Below, in pieces: positions 1 through 6,456 of a DNA stretch of 6,456 nt. Location: positions 1-6,456 of the forward strand of contig JAKBHQ010000085.1 in the NCBI GenBank assembly GCA_021836665.1, in the 5' to 3' direction. The notes beneath the pieces are model-generated. The model made no database searches, was not told the DNA's origin, and was given only the letters and a program-made list of their open reading frames with translations. Every line of letters begins with the position of its first letter. The stretch's first letter is position 1. Origin of the DNA: Thermoplasmata archaeon. GTDB taxonomy: Bacteria > Actinomycetota > Acidimicrobiia > Acidimicrobiales > Acidimicrobiaceae. The position numbers and the translations under genes were made by a program.

Positions 1-70
1 CAAATTGTCATAAGGATTGCCCAAAACCGGTTCATGTCCGCGACAAACCAAATTAGCAGGTCAAAGCTAG

Positions 71-120
71 CGACCTGAACTGGTCCGGCACCGAGTCATC
101 GGTACCGGACCAGTAGGTCG
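71..120 (-). terminator. Strong compound hairpin downstream of the UPF0182 gene, possible terminator
   Basis: The stretch folds as CGACCT (71-76) with AGGTCG (115-120), CTGGTCCGG (80-88) with CCGGACCAG (105-113), and ACCGA (90-94) with TCGGT (99-103) around a GTCA loop. That is 20 pairs broken by a 3/1 internal loop and one C/A mismatch. It lies 111 bases beyond the stop codon at 232. Neither side has a T tract, so it is not a classical intrinsic terminator; actinobacteria often use hairpins without a U tail. It could serve either strand, since the structure is symmetric. Alternatives are an mRNA-stabilising end structure or a protein-binding palindrome. Confidence 0.45.
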
Positions 121-231
121 AGGCGTCAGAACTGAAGCGATGCTAAGCACTCCCAATCAATTAGCAAAGTCAGAGCCCCCGCTTTCAAGGGCAAGTGAGT
201 ACGAATCGTACCTACCAAGAGATTGTGTCGG

Positions 232-3180
232 CTATCCTTTTGCCGTCTTTGCCAAAGTCGTAGAAGTGGTTGACGAGCCGGTACCTGTCGACGACTGAGG
301 AAATCCGCTCAAGGACTGCGTACCGGCCAAAAGCGAGCCTAAGGCATTTACGTCTGCTTGGTACTGAGCCAAATTGCCAGCCTTGAGGGCTGCTTGGGCT
401 TTGTCGTATAGTGACGATGCCTGGCTAATTGAGCTTGCCAGACCGCTCAAAGAAACCGAACTTGGAACGCTTGGGCCACCGCCTCCACCTCCACTAGTGA
501 CCTGGGTCGAACCTTGCAGACCAGGAACGTTCACTCCAAAGATATCGTTTAGCGCTCCCGCCAATGTCGGCTCCATTGCCACCTGAGTGCCATATACCAC
601 AATCACCTGTTTGATCTCAGGCAGCGGATTTTGAGTGCTTTCTACATAGAGAGGGCGGACATAAAGCAGGCTCTGCTGAATGGGAATCATCATTACACTC
701 CCGAGTTGTACTTGAGAGCCATGCTGGTCCAAAAGGCTTATCTGTTGCGATACCGCAGTAGTGGCGTTGATCCTCGCGTTGATCAACTGTGGTCCATCAA
801 TCTGCTGACCTCTCGGGGTAACATAATCAATCAGCTGCCCATAGTGTCCAGGATCGCTGCGTGCCACCAACATGCCGGTTAGGTTTTGCTGGACATCATT
901 TTGGGAAACTGGCACGTAAGCTTCGACGATGCAAAAGCTCAATGTGTTAGTTCCTGGCAGTTGTATCAACTCATATAGGGGCTGCATCCTAGCGTTCTGG
1001 GTAGAAGTTCCGGAAGATCCAAACACCGTCTGCGGAGTGGAAGTTGGCACTCCATTGCCGGGGTTTTGTGCAAGAGTCCAGGCATCGCCAGCGTTATAAA
1101 ATGCCGTCGGATTCGTGATGTGATACCTGCCAAACGCAGCTGCTTGGACAGTAAACATATCGTTCGGGTAGCGAAGGTGGTCAATCAATCCTTGGGACAT
1201 TTTTGAAGCAGGCGTAAACAAACCTGGAAACATCTTCTCATATGACCGAATGATCGGATCCGTCGGATCGGTGACATAGAAAGTCATCGTTCCGTTGTAA
1301 GCGTCCACCAGCACCTTTACGGAATTTCTCACGTAGTTAAAACTGTTGGCCGCCAGACCGCTCGCTGGATTAAGCGCGGAAGTATCGGCGGTTTGAGAAT
1401 ACGGAAAGTAAGCAGACGTGGTGTATGCGTTTTGGACCCAATAGATCTTGCCAGAGAGTATCACTGGGTAAGGGTTGGATCCAAGCGATAAAAATGGGGC
1501 TGCTTTTTGAATCCTGGCTTGAATATCTCTATTGAACATGATCTTGGACTGATTGGTTATGAGTCCAGAGATAAGGAGGTTCAAGTCTCCAAAACGCATC
1601 GCAAAAGCGGCCTTCACGAGTTCCGACGACAGTCTCACTCCACCTGAACCCGCATAGCTCGTCTCGACCGAAGCCCCGGTAGACGTCTGGTAGTCAACCT
1701 CAGGCTGCTTTGTGTCTGCAACGACATATCCAGGCACTTGCTGACCGTAATAAACCTGTGGTTGAGTAATCTTCTCGGTTCCTCCGGTCGAAACGGGTGG
1801 AACATCTCTAACGGCAAAGGACGGGTTTCCGTCCTGAGTAATCTGGTTTGCTGGGGCTAAAACGGCTCCGTATCCGTGGGTATATTGAAGGTGCTGGTTA
1901 ACCCAGGAGTTTGAAGGTAAATTGGATGCATTCAACTGACGTATGCCAACTATCATTGGCGTGGTCACGCCGTTAATCTTGTATCTATCAGCACTAATGG
2001 AATTGAACTGGTAGTAAGAACGAATATCTTGGAGCTTATTTACCGTTTGTAGCGGCGTATTGGTCCCCCACAACCTCACCGCCTTCAAGGCACTTGCACT
2101 CTGCAGCAGTTGGTTCTGAGATAAATTGTCACTTACCTGGAAGTTCTGCTGCGACACCCCATCCAAGCCCAGGGCATACCGTGTGGCTGTAATATTCCGG
2201 CTGATATAAGGCAACTCTTTTGTCGCCTGGGAAGGCTGGACCACAAAGTTCTGAATTATTGCTGGATACACTGCACCAAGAACGACGGAAAGGAACGCCC
2301 AAAGGCCCACTCCAATCGCTGGGAGAACCCATCCTTGCCGCCTGATGTTAAAAATCAACAGAGCAAATGAAGCTAGAGAAATTACTATCAGCATGTTTAG
2401 TGCCGGCAACTGGGCATGGACATCGGTATAGGAAGCCCCTTGGACTACTCCCCGAGTTGAAAGGTCCAGCTCATAGCGTTGAAAGTAATAGCCAAACGCT
2501 TTGACAAGCGCCATCAATCCCAGAATCATCGATAGTTGCGCTTTTACGGGCGGAGAAACTCTGGGCCGCTTGCCCTGAGTTGTGATATTCCCAGACAAAT
2601 AGTGCGCACCAGCAGTCAACAGAAACACAAGCGTTAGCGCGACGAACACCCAATGGACAAGAAACAGGTAGAAAGGAAGCCTAAACACAAAAAAACTTGC
2701 GTCAAGATGAAATTGCGGATCCTTGATACCAAAAGGTACCGAGTTTCTAAAAAGCAGCCAGGTTTGCCACTGAGACGAAGTACCAACTCCGAGCAGGAGC
2801 CCTATAACAGCGGAAACTACGATTCGGCCAATTCGCGGAAATCTTGAAGTTGCACTTCGGTATCTATTTATGAGCTCCTCTGAAGCCGAATCGTTCGGAA
2901 CGCTCTTGTCCATGATCCTTTGGGCAATGGTCAAGCTTATAAACGACATCAAGGCACCGACAAAGGTGAAAAAGACCGCCAGCTCAATCTTGGCCAAAAG
3001 AACCGTGGACCAAACTCCGGAAAGGTGGACCGACTTGAACCACAGAAAATCCGTGAAAAAGACCGATATGCCACGCAAAGAAAGCACTAAAACTATAAGG
3101 ACAATGAAAGCACCGAGCGCGACTACTTGACGCCGTGATCCTCTTCTCTGGCCAGCAGCCATTTCACTTGGATTCCGCAT
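232..3180 (-). CDS. UPF0182 (COG1615) family polytopic membrane protein with large extracytoplasmic domain
   Basis: A 982-residue protein of the UPF0182 family, whose molecular function is unknown; the length is usual for the family. Seven hydrophobic segments lie at about residues 19-41, 60-86, 119-136, 164-190, 214-232, 259-279 and 284-312. Basic residues fall on alternate loops (residues 12-17, 88-119, 204-207, 280-281), which predicts N-inside and C-outside, so residues 313-982 should be extracytoplasmic. Family-like blocks are DFLWF..VHLSGVW (44-57), KDPQFHLDASFFVFRLPF (153-170), GASYTDVHAQLPAL (248-261) and KELPYISRNITATRYALG (321-338). Further blocks near the C-terminus include DGPQLINARI and a stretch with IPIQQSLLYVRPLYVES. 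A six-glycine linker (about 897-902) leads to a short helical module (ALKAGNLAQYQADVNALG) and a Ser/Thr-rich tail. The start at 3180 has AGGG 8 bases upstream; Met7 lacks a comparable site. It starts 10 bases after the reading frame of the DivIVA C-terminal piece, so co-transcription is likely. The family call is firm; function is not inferable. Confidence 0.95.
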   Translation of the reverse strand: MRNPSEMAAGQRRGSRRQVVALGAFIVLIVLVLSLRGISVFFTDFLWFKSVHLSGVWSTVLLAKIELAVFFTFVGALMSFISLTIAQRIMDKSVPNDSASEELINRYRSATSRFPRIGRIVVSAVIGLLLGVGTSSQWQTWLLFRNSVPFGIKDPQFHLDASFFVFRLPFYLFLVHWVFVALTLVFLLTAGAHYLSGNITTQGKRPRVSPPVKAQLSMILGLMALVKAFGYYFQRYELDLSTRGVVQGASYTDVHAQLPALNMLIVISLASFALLIFNIRRQGWVLPAIGVGLWAFLSVVLGAVYPAIIQNFVVQPSQATKELPYISRNITATRYALGLDGVSQQNFQVSDNLSQNQLLQSASALKAVRLWGTNTPLQTVNKLQDIRSYYQFNSISADRYKINGVTTPMIVGIRQLNASNLPSNSWVNQHLQYTHGYGAVLAPANQITQDGNPSFAVRDVPPVSTGGTEKITQPQVYYGQQVPGYVVADTKQPEVDYQTSTGASVETSYAGSGGVRLSSELVKAAFAMRFGDLNLLISGLITNQSKIMFNRDIQARIQKAAPFLSLGSNPYPVILSGKIYWVQNAYTTSAYFPYSQTADTSALNPASGLAANSFNYVRNSVKVLVDAYNGTMTFYVTDPTDPIIRSYEKMFPGLFTPASKMSQGLIDHLRYPNDMFTVQAAAFGRYHITNPTAFYNAGDAWTLAQNPGNGVPTSTPQTVFGSSGTSTQNARMQPLYELIQLPGTNTLSFCIVEAYVPVSQNDVQQNLTGMLVARSDPGHYGQLIDYVTPRGQQIDGPQLINARINATTAVSQQISLLDQHGSQVQLGSVMMIPIQQSLLYVRPLYVESTQNPLPEIKQVIVVYGTQVAMEPTLAGALNDIFGVNVPGLQGSTQVTSGGGGGGPSVPSSVSLSGLASSISQASSLYDKAQAALKAGNLAQYQADVNALGSLLAGTQSLSGFPQSSTGTGSSTTSTTLAKTAKG

Positions 3181-3188
3181 GAGATCTA

Positions 3189-3192
3189 CCCT
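3189..3192 (-). promoter_or_regulatory. Probable ribosome binding site of the UPF0182 gene
   Basis: AGGG lies 8 bases before the ATG at 3180 and overlaps the TAG that ends the upstream frame (3193-3191). This fits translation of the second gene from a shared message, and it supports Met1 over the internal Met7 as the start. The match to the anti-Shine-Dalgarno sequence is modest. Confidence 0.4.
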
Positions 3193-3397
3193 AGGCGCGC
3201 TCCACCATAATCAGACATCTACACCCGGGATGTGCCGGAGGTGCACTATGGGAGGTAGGAAATGGTTCGCCACTAACCGTCTCACCGTTAAGCGCATTGT
3301 CCTCACAATCTGGACAGGTGTTCCCCTTGTCATGGGCGATCCACCTCACTCTTCTACCGATTGAACCAGCGAGGGCTCCCCTCGAATGTGCAGACAC
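3191..3397 (-). pseudogene. Detached C-terminal Cys/His domain of the DivIVA-like protein (phage Mu F-like head-morphogenesis motif)
   Basis: The frame is open from 3463 to the TAG at 3191; the first usable start codon would be GTG at 3397, giving 68 residues, but no Shine-Dalgarno precedes it. It encodes VRWIAHDKGNTCPDCEDNAL, then GEPFP, then PPAHPGCRC. This CxxC...P-AHPGCRC layout resembles the C-terminal motif of phage Mu F-like / SPP1 gp7-like minor head proteins; the Cys and His residues could bind a metal. The segment before the GTG (RDLRSSRLDSIIEDAVVSAHSRGAL) reads as a normal helix and continues smoothly from DivIVA-protein residue Tyr706 if one TA is removed at 3445-3451. I therefore read it as the end of the upstream gene, not an independent gene. 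In the joined protein the key residues would be Cys750, Cys753, His778, Cys781 and Cys783. Without frame correction it is probably untranslated. Alternatives are a small standalone ORF or a piece made by rare frameshifting. Confidence 0.75.
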
Positions 3398-3435
3398 AAC
3401 TGCATCTTCGATTATCGAGTCAAGCCTGGAGCTTC

Positions 3436-5565
3436 TCAGGTCCCTATATATGCCCGATCGGACTCATTTCCCCCGTCATGAACCAACAATGAGCCTTTAA
3501 CCTTGGTCAGACTCAGTTGATTGAGCAGAGCTAGAAGCTCCTCAAGGACCTCTCTCGCAATAGCGAATGCATCTTCTGGGGTTGTAACTGCTCGAACCGA
3601 CGAATATCCCGCCTCGACCGCCGGCAACAACAAATCCTTTAAATCCTCGACTCGCTGCTCAAGCCGGGCCCCAAGTTCTTTCGTCATAAATTGCGCGCCT
3701 TCGACACCACCCTTTCTCAATGCATCCAAAAGTTCGTTCTGATCGTCCTGGAGAAGTCGCTTCGTTCTGCGGGACAACTGAAGAAGGGTCGGCTGCACAC
3801 TTGCGTCCCGAGCGACAATCAACGCCATCTCGGTCTCGCCCAAGACCACAGAAGCACCCTCAGAGCTTGAACCGACAGTAGATAGATCCGAAGGGGACAC
3901 CGGTGAGGCCTGCATCGTCGAATCGGTGAAGTCCTCGTTTTTGCTGCCCGTTGGAACTGCTAATTCACCCGATGAAAGAACTGAGTTCGCTTCCAATTCC
4001 TCAGAGTTGCGACTGACCCTTATTCGCTCAAAGAGCTCCTCGAGCCTGTTCAGTCTCTCGAGGTCAGCTTGTGCAGCCATTGAAGGCTGTTCGACATCGC
4101 GACTAAATTCAAGTTCTTTGTGAACTGACCCGGACTCTACGCTAGATTCATAGGGCAAATCTGGAGGCACACTACCGTCATCAGCCAATGAGGGCTCCAG
4201 ACCTGCCCCATCGTCATCCAGTAACCTAGGTTCAAAAGAGATAGCAATGGGCTCATCGATAATGGCCTCAAAGGTGCTTGGAATAGCTTCTGCTGACTTC
4301 AATGTATCAGCGTCGAAATCATCCTCTTCCGCTAAACGAGAGAACTCTCCTTCGCCCGTCTGCATGAAAGAGTCAGACGATCCGTCTTCGAGCGGCTTTT
4401 CCTCGAACAATGCTTCGACTTCAAAGGGTTCACTACTTCTAAGCTGGTCTTCTTCTATTTCGCCGCCGCCGAAGGCTCCAGCTTGATATGCAAGGCTGTC
4501 CACGGTTTGCCCAACCTCGTTGTCCAGGCTCAACTCGGCAGTAGTCCCCTGGAGCTCGGCTTCTTCAGGAGAAAATTCCTCCTTCTCGTCAATCTGGCCA
4601 TTGCGGCCAGACGACCACTCTTTGGCGAAATCAGCAGCTGGCTCTTCCTCCGCACCGGCAAGCGCTGAATCTCGAACCGCCGATATTGATTCCTCGTCGT
4701 CCTCAAATGGCACAGAATCCAAAGTTCGCAACAGCGGATCTTCCGAACCTCGAATAGCGATCTCCGGCTCAGCGGTTCCGTCATAAGTTTCAACTTCGAC
4801 CTCGGAAATCGAATTGCTATTGGACGAGCTATTCTCGTCGTCTGCCCCCGACTTTAGATAGAGATGTTGTGGATCGAGCGAACTCTCGACCCTTGCGATC
4901 ATTCTCCCGGCACCATTAAGAATCGTCAGGATACTGTTTCTTGCCGCTTCAAGTTCCGACATCTCCTTCATGAGCTCGTCGACCTTTGCTCTGGCATCAT
5001 TGAGATAGGACGAACGCAGTTCTTTTGCCCTATATACAATGGCCCTGCCTTCCTCTTTGGCCTTTTGTATCAGTTCGGTTCCCTGTGCATCTGCATAGTT
5101 CAAGAACTCGTCACCTTGCTTTTTTGCTCTTTGCAGCGCATCCTCGGCACTCTGCGACGACTCCAATTGAAGCGATTCAGCCTTGGCTTCAGCGTCTTCG
5201 ACGATTCGCTTAGCACTGCGCTCGGCCCTTTGTATGATGGCTTCCGCTTGACTTTCGGCTTGGATTCGAATTGCCCTTGCGGTATCGGAGGCTATCCGAA
5301 CTACCTCGGCTGCGTGCTCTCCAATTTTAGATGCTTCGATATCTCCTATTTGAAGTTGGCTCCTAACCTCCTTCTTGAGTGACTCGACCTCTGTTCTCGA
5401 TAGATGCAACATCTCTTCCAGCGACGACACGTGAGCAGCAACCTTTGCCAGAAAAGCTCTCACTTCATCCCGGTTGTACCCGCGAAGGTGATTGGAAAAC
5501 TCCAAGCTGGCAATTAACTGTGGCGTAAAACGATCATCACGATTCGAAGCGGTTTCAAAGGACAT
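3436..5565 (-). CDS. DivIVA-domain coiled-coil protein with long acidic linker (C-terminus cut off by a frameshift)
   Basis: A 709-residue protein. Residues 13-50 match the DivIVA N-terminal membrane-binding/dimerisation module: FTPQLIASLEF then RGYNRDEVRAFLAKV. A long coiled coil rich in Ala, Glu, Lys and Gln follows (about 41-215). Residues 237-500 are a low-complexity Glu/Asp/Ser-rich, probably disordered linker. A second helical part spans about 500-525 and 580-690 and includes RRTKRLLQDDQNELLDALR (599-617). DivIVA proteins are cytoplasmic scaffolds that gather at curved membrane, poles or septa and recruit division or wall-growth machinery; this one is far longer than classical DivIVA/Wag31. 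The ATG at 5565 is the only sensible start: an in-frame TAG lies 12 bases upstream and the DivIVA motif begins at residue 13. No Shine-Dalgarno is visible. The end, DRAYIGT-stop, looks artificial: dropping one TA at 3445-3451 turns it into AYRDLRSSRLDSIIEDAV and joins the domain ending at 3191 (790 residues in all). The DivIVA call is sure; its exact cellular role is inferred. Confidence 0.93.
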   Translation of the reverse strand: MSFETASNRDDRFTPQLIASLEFSNHLRGYNRDEVRAFLAKVAAHVSSLEEMLHLSRTEVESLKKEVRSQLQIGDIEASKIGEHAAEVVRIASDTARAIRIQAESQAEAIIQRAERSAKRIVEDAEAKAESLQLESSQSAEDALQRAKKQGDEFLNYADAQGTELIQKAKEEGRAIVYRAKELRSSYLNDARAKVDELMKEMSELEAARNSILTILNGAGRMIARVESSLDPQHLYLKSGADDENSSSNSNSISEVEVETYDGTAEPEIAIRGSEDPLLRTLDSVPFEDDEESISAVRDSALAGAEEEPAADFAKEWSSGRNGQIDEKEEFSPEEAELQGTTAELSLDNEVGQTVDSLAYQAGAFGGGEIEEDQLRSSEPFEVEALFEEKPLEDGSSDSFMQTGEGEFSRLAEEDDFDADTLKSAEAIPSTFEAIIDEPIAISFEPRLLDDDGAGLEPSLADDGSVPPDLPYESSVESGSVHKELEFSRDVEQPSMAAQADLERLNRLEELFERIRVSRNSEELEANSVLSSGELAVPTGSKNEDFTDSTMQASPVSPSDLSTVGSSSEGASVVLGETEMALIVARDASVQPTLLQLSRRTKRLLQDDQNELLDALRKGGVEGAQFMTKELGARLEQRVEDLKDLLLPAVEAGYSSVRAVTTPEDAFAIAREVLEELLALLNQLSLTKVKGSLLVHDGGNESDRAYIGT
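3445..3451 (-). repeat. TATATAT dinucleotide tract at the frame break of the DivIVA-like gene
   Basis: The minus strand reads GCATATATAGGGACCTGA across the end of the 709-codon frame. Removing one TA gives GCA TAT AGG GAC CTG AGA, which carries the upstream frame straight into the Cys/His-domain frame as AYRDLRSSRLDS. A gain of one TA unit, or equivalently a net shift of minus one, explains the split. The tract is short (3.5 units), so slippage is plausible but would not be very frequent. Confidence 0.7.
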
Positions 5566-5571
5566 GTGTAA

Positions 5572-5577
5572 AGACTA
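5572..5577 (-). promoter_or_regulatory. Possible -10 box (TAGTCT) of a leaderless promoter for the DivIVA-like gene
   Basis: TAGTCT fits the TANNNT form of an actinobacterial -10 element and ends exactly 6 bases before the ATG at 5565, which would put transcription start on the A of the start codon. The stretch before this ATG shows no Shine-Dalgarno, as expected for a leaderless message. No good -35 hexamer sits at 17-19 bases upstream. This rests on spacing and a six-base pattern only. Confidence 0.3.
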
Positions 5578-5644
5578 TTTCGAAAAAACATCAGTTATGA
5601 GCCAATAGGGTAGGTAAAAGATCAAGCGGCAACTTCCGCGACCT

Positions 5645-5662
5645 CGCTGACGAATCTCAGCG
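5645..5662. repeat. Small perfect hairpin upstream of the DivIVA-like gene
   Basis: CGCTGA (5645-5650) and TCAGCG (5657-5662) form a 6-bp stem with a CGAATC loop. There is no T tract on either side. It lies about 80 bases before the DivIVA start codon, so it could be a weak end signal for anything transcribed from upstream or an operator-like site. No function can be assigned. Confidence 0.2.
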
Positions 5663-5808
5663 CAACCAACCGATCATTGCAGCAGAGCTCCTTGCGGTGG
5701 ACAGCAGTTGTAAGAGACTGAAATCGGATGCCAGTGGTACTTTTAGTCGTTGAAGATGGTGAGCCTTAGCACTCGGGCTTTCGCCAAAGGAGTCTTTCAC
5801 CGATATTG

Positions 5809-5847
5809 CACGAGGGTTGATGAGATCAACTTCCCCCACCCCTCGTG
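5809..5847. repeat. Nested inverted repeat upstream of the DivIVA-like gene
   Basis: CACGAGGG (5809-5816) pairs perfectly with CCCTCGTG (5840-5847), and inside it TTGAT (5817-5821) pairs with ATCAA (5825-5829) around a three-base loop. On the minus strand a G-rich stretch, GGGTGGGGGAAG, is left unpaired between the two stems. It sits about 245 bases before the DivIVA start. It may be an RNA structure or a binding site; an 8-bp inverted repeat in 890 bases can also arise by chance. Confidence 0.3.
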
Positions 5848-6456
5848 AGGTCACAACTTTGCTGTAGAAGGTATAGGTACACATCATCGCAGAAACAGCG
5901 GATTTCAAAGAGTTGTAGGGGGTCGATCCAAGGTGATCTAGGTCACTGCCAACTTTATCCTGATATTTTTAGCAAAAGACTGAATCAAGAAGCGGTGTAC
6001 TCCAGCTGAGATCCACACAGTGCCGATCATCGAGTTCCTAAATGACCTAAAGAGGCGTGTCTCACAAAACGATCCACACCTCTTCTTTATACTTCTAAGG
6101 AAATGGTGACTTGAAGGATGAGCTGACCTCGATCCTTTCTTCAAAGCGACTCCGGCGTCATTTACCCAAGCGGGGTGAATCAGCATGTCGAGGCTTTCTT
6201 GATGGCATAGCCCCCATCTCAGATTGTCTTTTTCAATAGCTGACAGGGCGTTTTTAAGCCGCTGAGAAAAGGACACCCACTTCAGATTGATCAGTCTTTG
6301 GAGGTCCCTCACCTAAAGGTCTGACCATGAAGTGACCCATGTGAACGCACGTTGGTCTATTCTCCAAAAACGACAGATTTGAGTCCGCCTTATGCTTCTT
6401 GGTCCACCGCGACATCAAGTTGGTCCCAATCCCGAGTCTGATTTCCGGCTGGTTCA

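Larger units (their letters stand above)
5578..6456. other. About 880 bases with no recognisable gene
   Basis: On the minus strand three modest open frames exist: 83 codons at 5657-5908 (TTG start), 124 codons at 5938-6312 (GTG start), and one open from the window edge (6454) to 6254 that overlaps the second. None shows a recognisable domain, transmembrane pattern or Shine-Dalgarno, and their make-up (Ser/Arg-rich, scattered Cys and Trp) looks like chance translation. No tRNA, rRNA or CRISPR pattern is visible. The stretch contains the inverted repeats listed separately, an imperfect hairpin at 6050-6084 (AAGAGG with CCTCTT plus a bulge), and a 9-base direct repeat GATCCACAC at 6010-6018 and 6071-6079. 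It may be a true intergenic region or a decayed gene or mobile element too degraded to name. Confidence 0.5.

Noticed and set aside
1..35. Possible start of a further minus-strand gene (ATG at 35, hydrophobic MNRFWAILMTI) running off the window
   Set aside because: Only 11 codons are visible and there is no clear Shine-Dalgarno, so it cannot be supported.
199..211. Palindrome GTACGA-A-TCGTAC just beyond the UPF0182 stop, also glanced at as a possible tRNA T-arm
   Set aside because: The central spacing is too short for a useful stem-loop terminator, the TTCRA core of a T-arm is not in place, and no acceptor, D or anticodon arms can be fitted nearby.
3463..3472. A GGGAAAT heptamer in the correct phase (G GGA AAT) for programmed -1 frameshifting just before the end of the 709-codon frame
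   Set aside because: The -1 frame entered there meets TGA at once (3466-3464), so a slip at this site would terminate and not reach the Cys/His domain. No canonical slippery heptamer occurs in the remaining stretch 3463-3436.
4864..5382. A 172-codon plus-strand ORF
   Set aside because: It lies wholly opposite the DivIVA coiled coil, is the mirror of its Ala/Glu/Lys codons, and its Cys/Leu-rich translation has no recognisable domain. The minus-strand protein is clearly the real one.
5657..5908. An 83-codon minus-strand ORF with TTG start
   Set aside because: Weak start codon, no ribosome site, no recognisable family, and it contains the nested inverted repeat at 5809-5847, which fits non-coding sequence better.
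5938..6312. A 124-codon minus-strand ORF with GTG start
   Set aside because: No known domain, no Shine-Dalgarno, overlap with another open frame from the window edge, and a chance-like composition. Not supported as a gene from sequence alone.
6345..6456. Plus-strand reading LVHRDIKLVPIP, resembling the HRDxK catalytic loop of Ser/Thr protein kinases
   Set aside because: The frame is open for only about 37 codons up to the window edge, has no start, and lacks neighbouring kinase motifs such as the conserved Asn after HRDxK or DFG. Most likely chance.

Overview
The window holds two real genes, both on the minus strand and probably one transcription unit. Transcription runs from high to low coordinates: a long DivIVA-domain coiled-coil protein (5565 down to 3436, with a detached C-terminal piece reaching 3191) is followed after 10 bases by a UPF0182/COG1615 polytopic membrane protein (3180 down to 232). 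Both families point to an actinobacterium. The Ser/Thr-rich 'TTSTTL'-type tail, the roughly balanced base composition and the style of the DivIVA C-terminus suggest Acidimicrobiia. This assignment comes from remembered family features, not from a search.

The most interesting point is at the end of the DivIVA gene. The 709-codon frame stops at 3436, but an adjacent frame continues to 3191. It encodes a compact Cys/His domain (CPDC...PPAHPGCRC) like the C-terminal motif of phage Mu F / SPP1 gp7 head-morphogenesis proteins. The two frames are joined perfectly by removing one TA unit from a TATATAT tract at 3445-3451. That would give a single 790-residue protein whose stop codon lies 10 bases before the UPF0182 start. 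I read this as one gene split by a two-base slippage, whether a real mutation, a phase-variable switch or an assembly error.

Region by region: 1-231 is non-coding, with a strong two-part hairpin at 71-120 that may end the transcript. 232-3180 is the UPF0182 gene. 3191-3463 is the detached C-terminal domain. 3436-5565 is the DivIVA-domain gene. 5566-6456 is about 890 bases in which I recognise no gene; it holds a possible leaderless promoter directly before the DivIVA start and some inverted repeats.

Working model (inference): the DivIVA-like protein assembles at the membrane or poles through its N-terminus and coiled coil, presents a long acidic linker and a C-terminal module, and is co-expressed with a membrane protein carrying a large extracytoplasmic domain. 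This would suit a role in envelope growth or division, but nothing in the sequence proves it.
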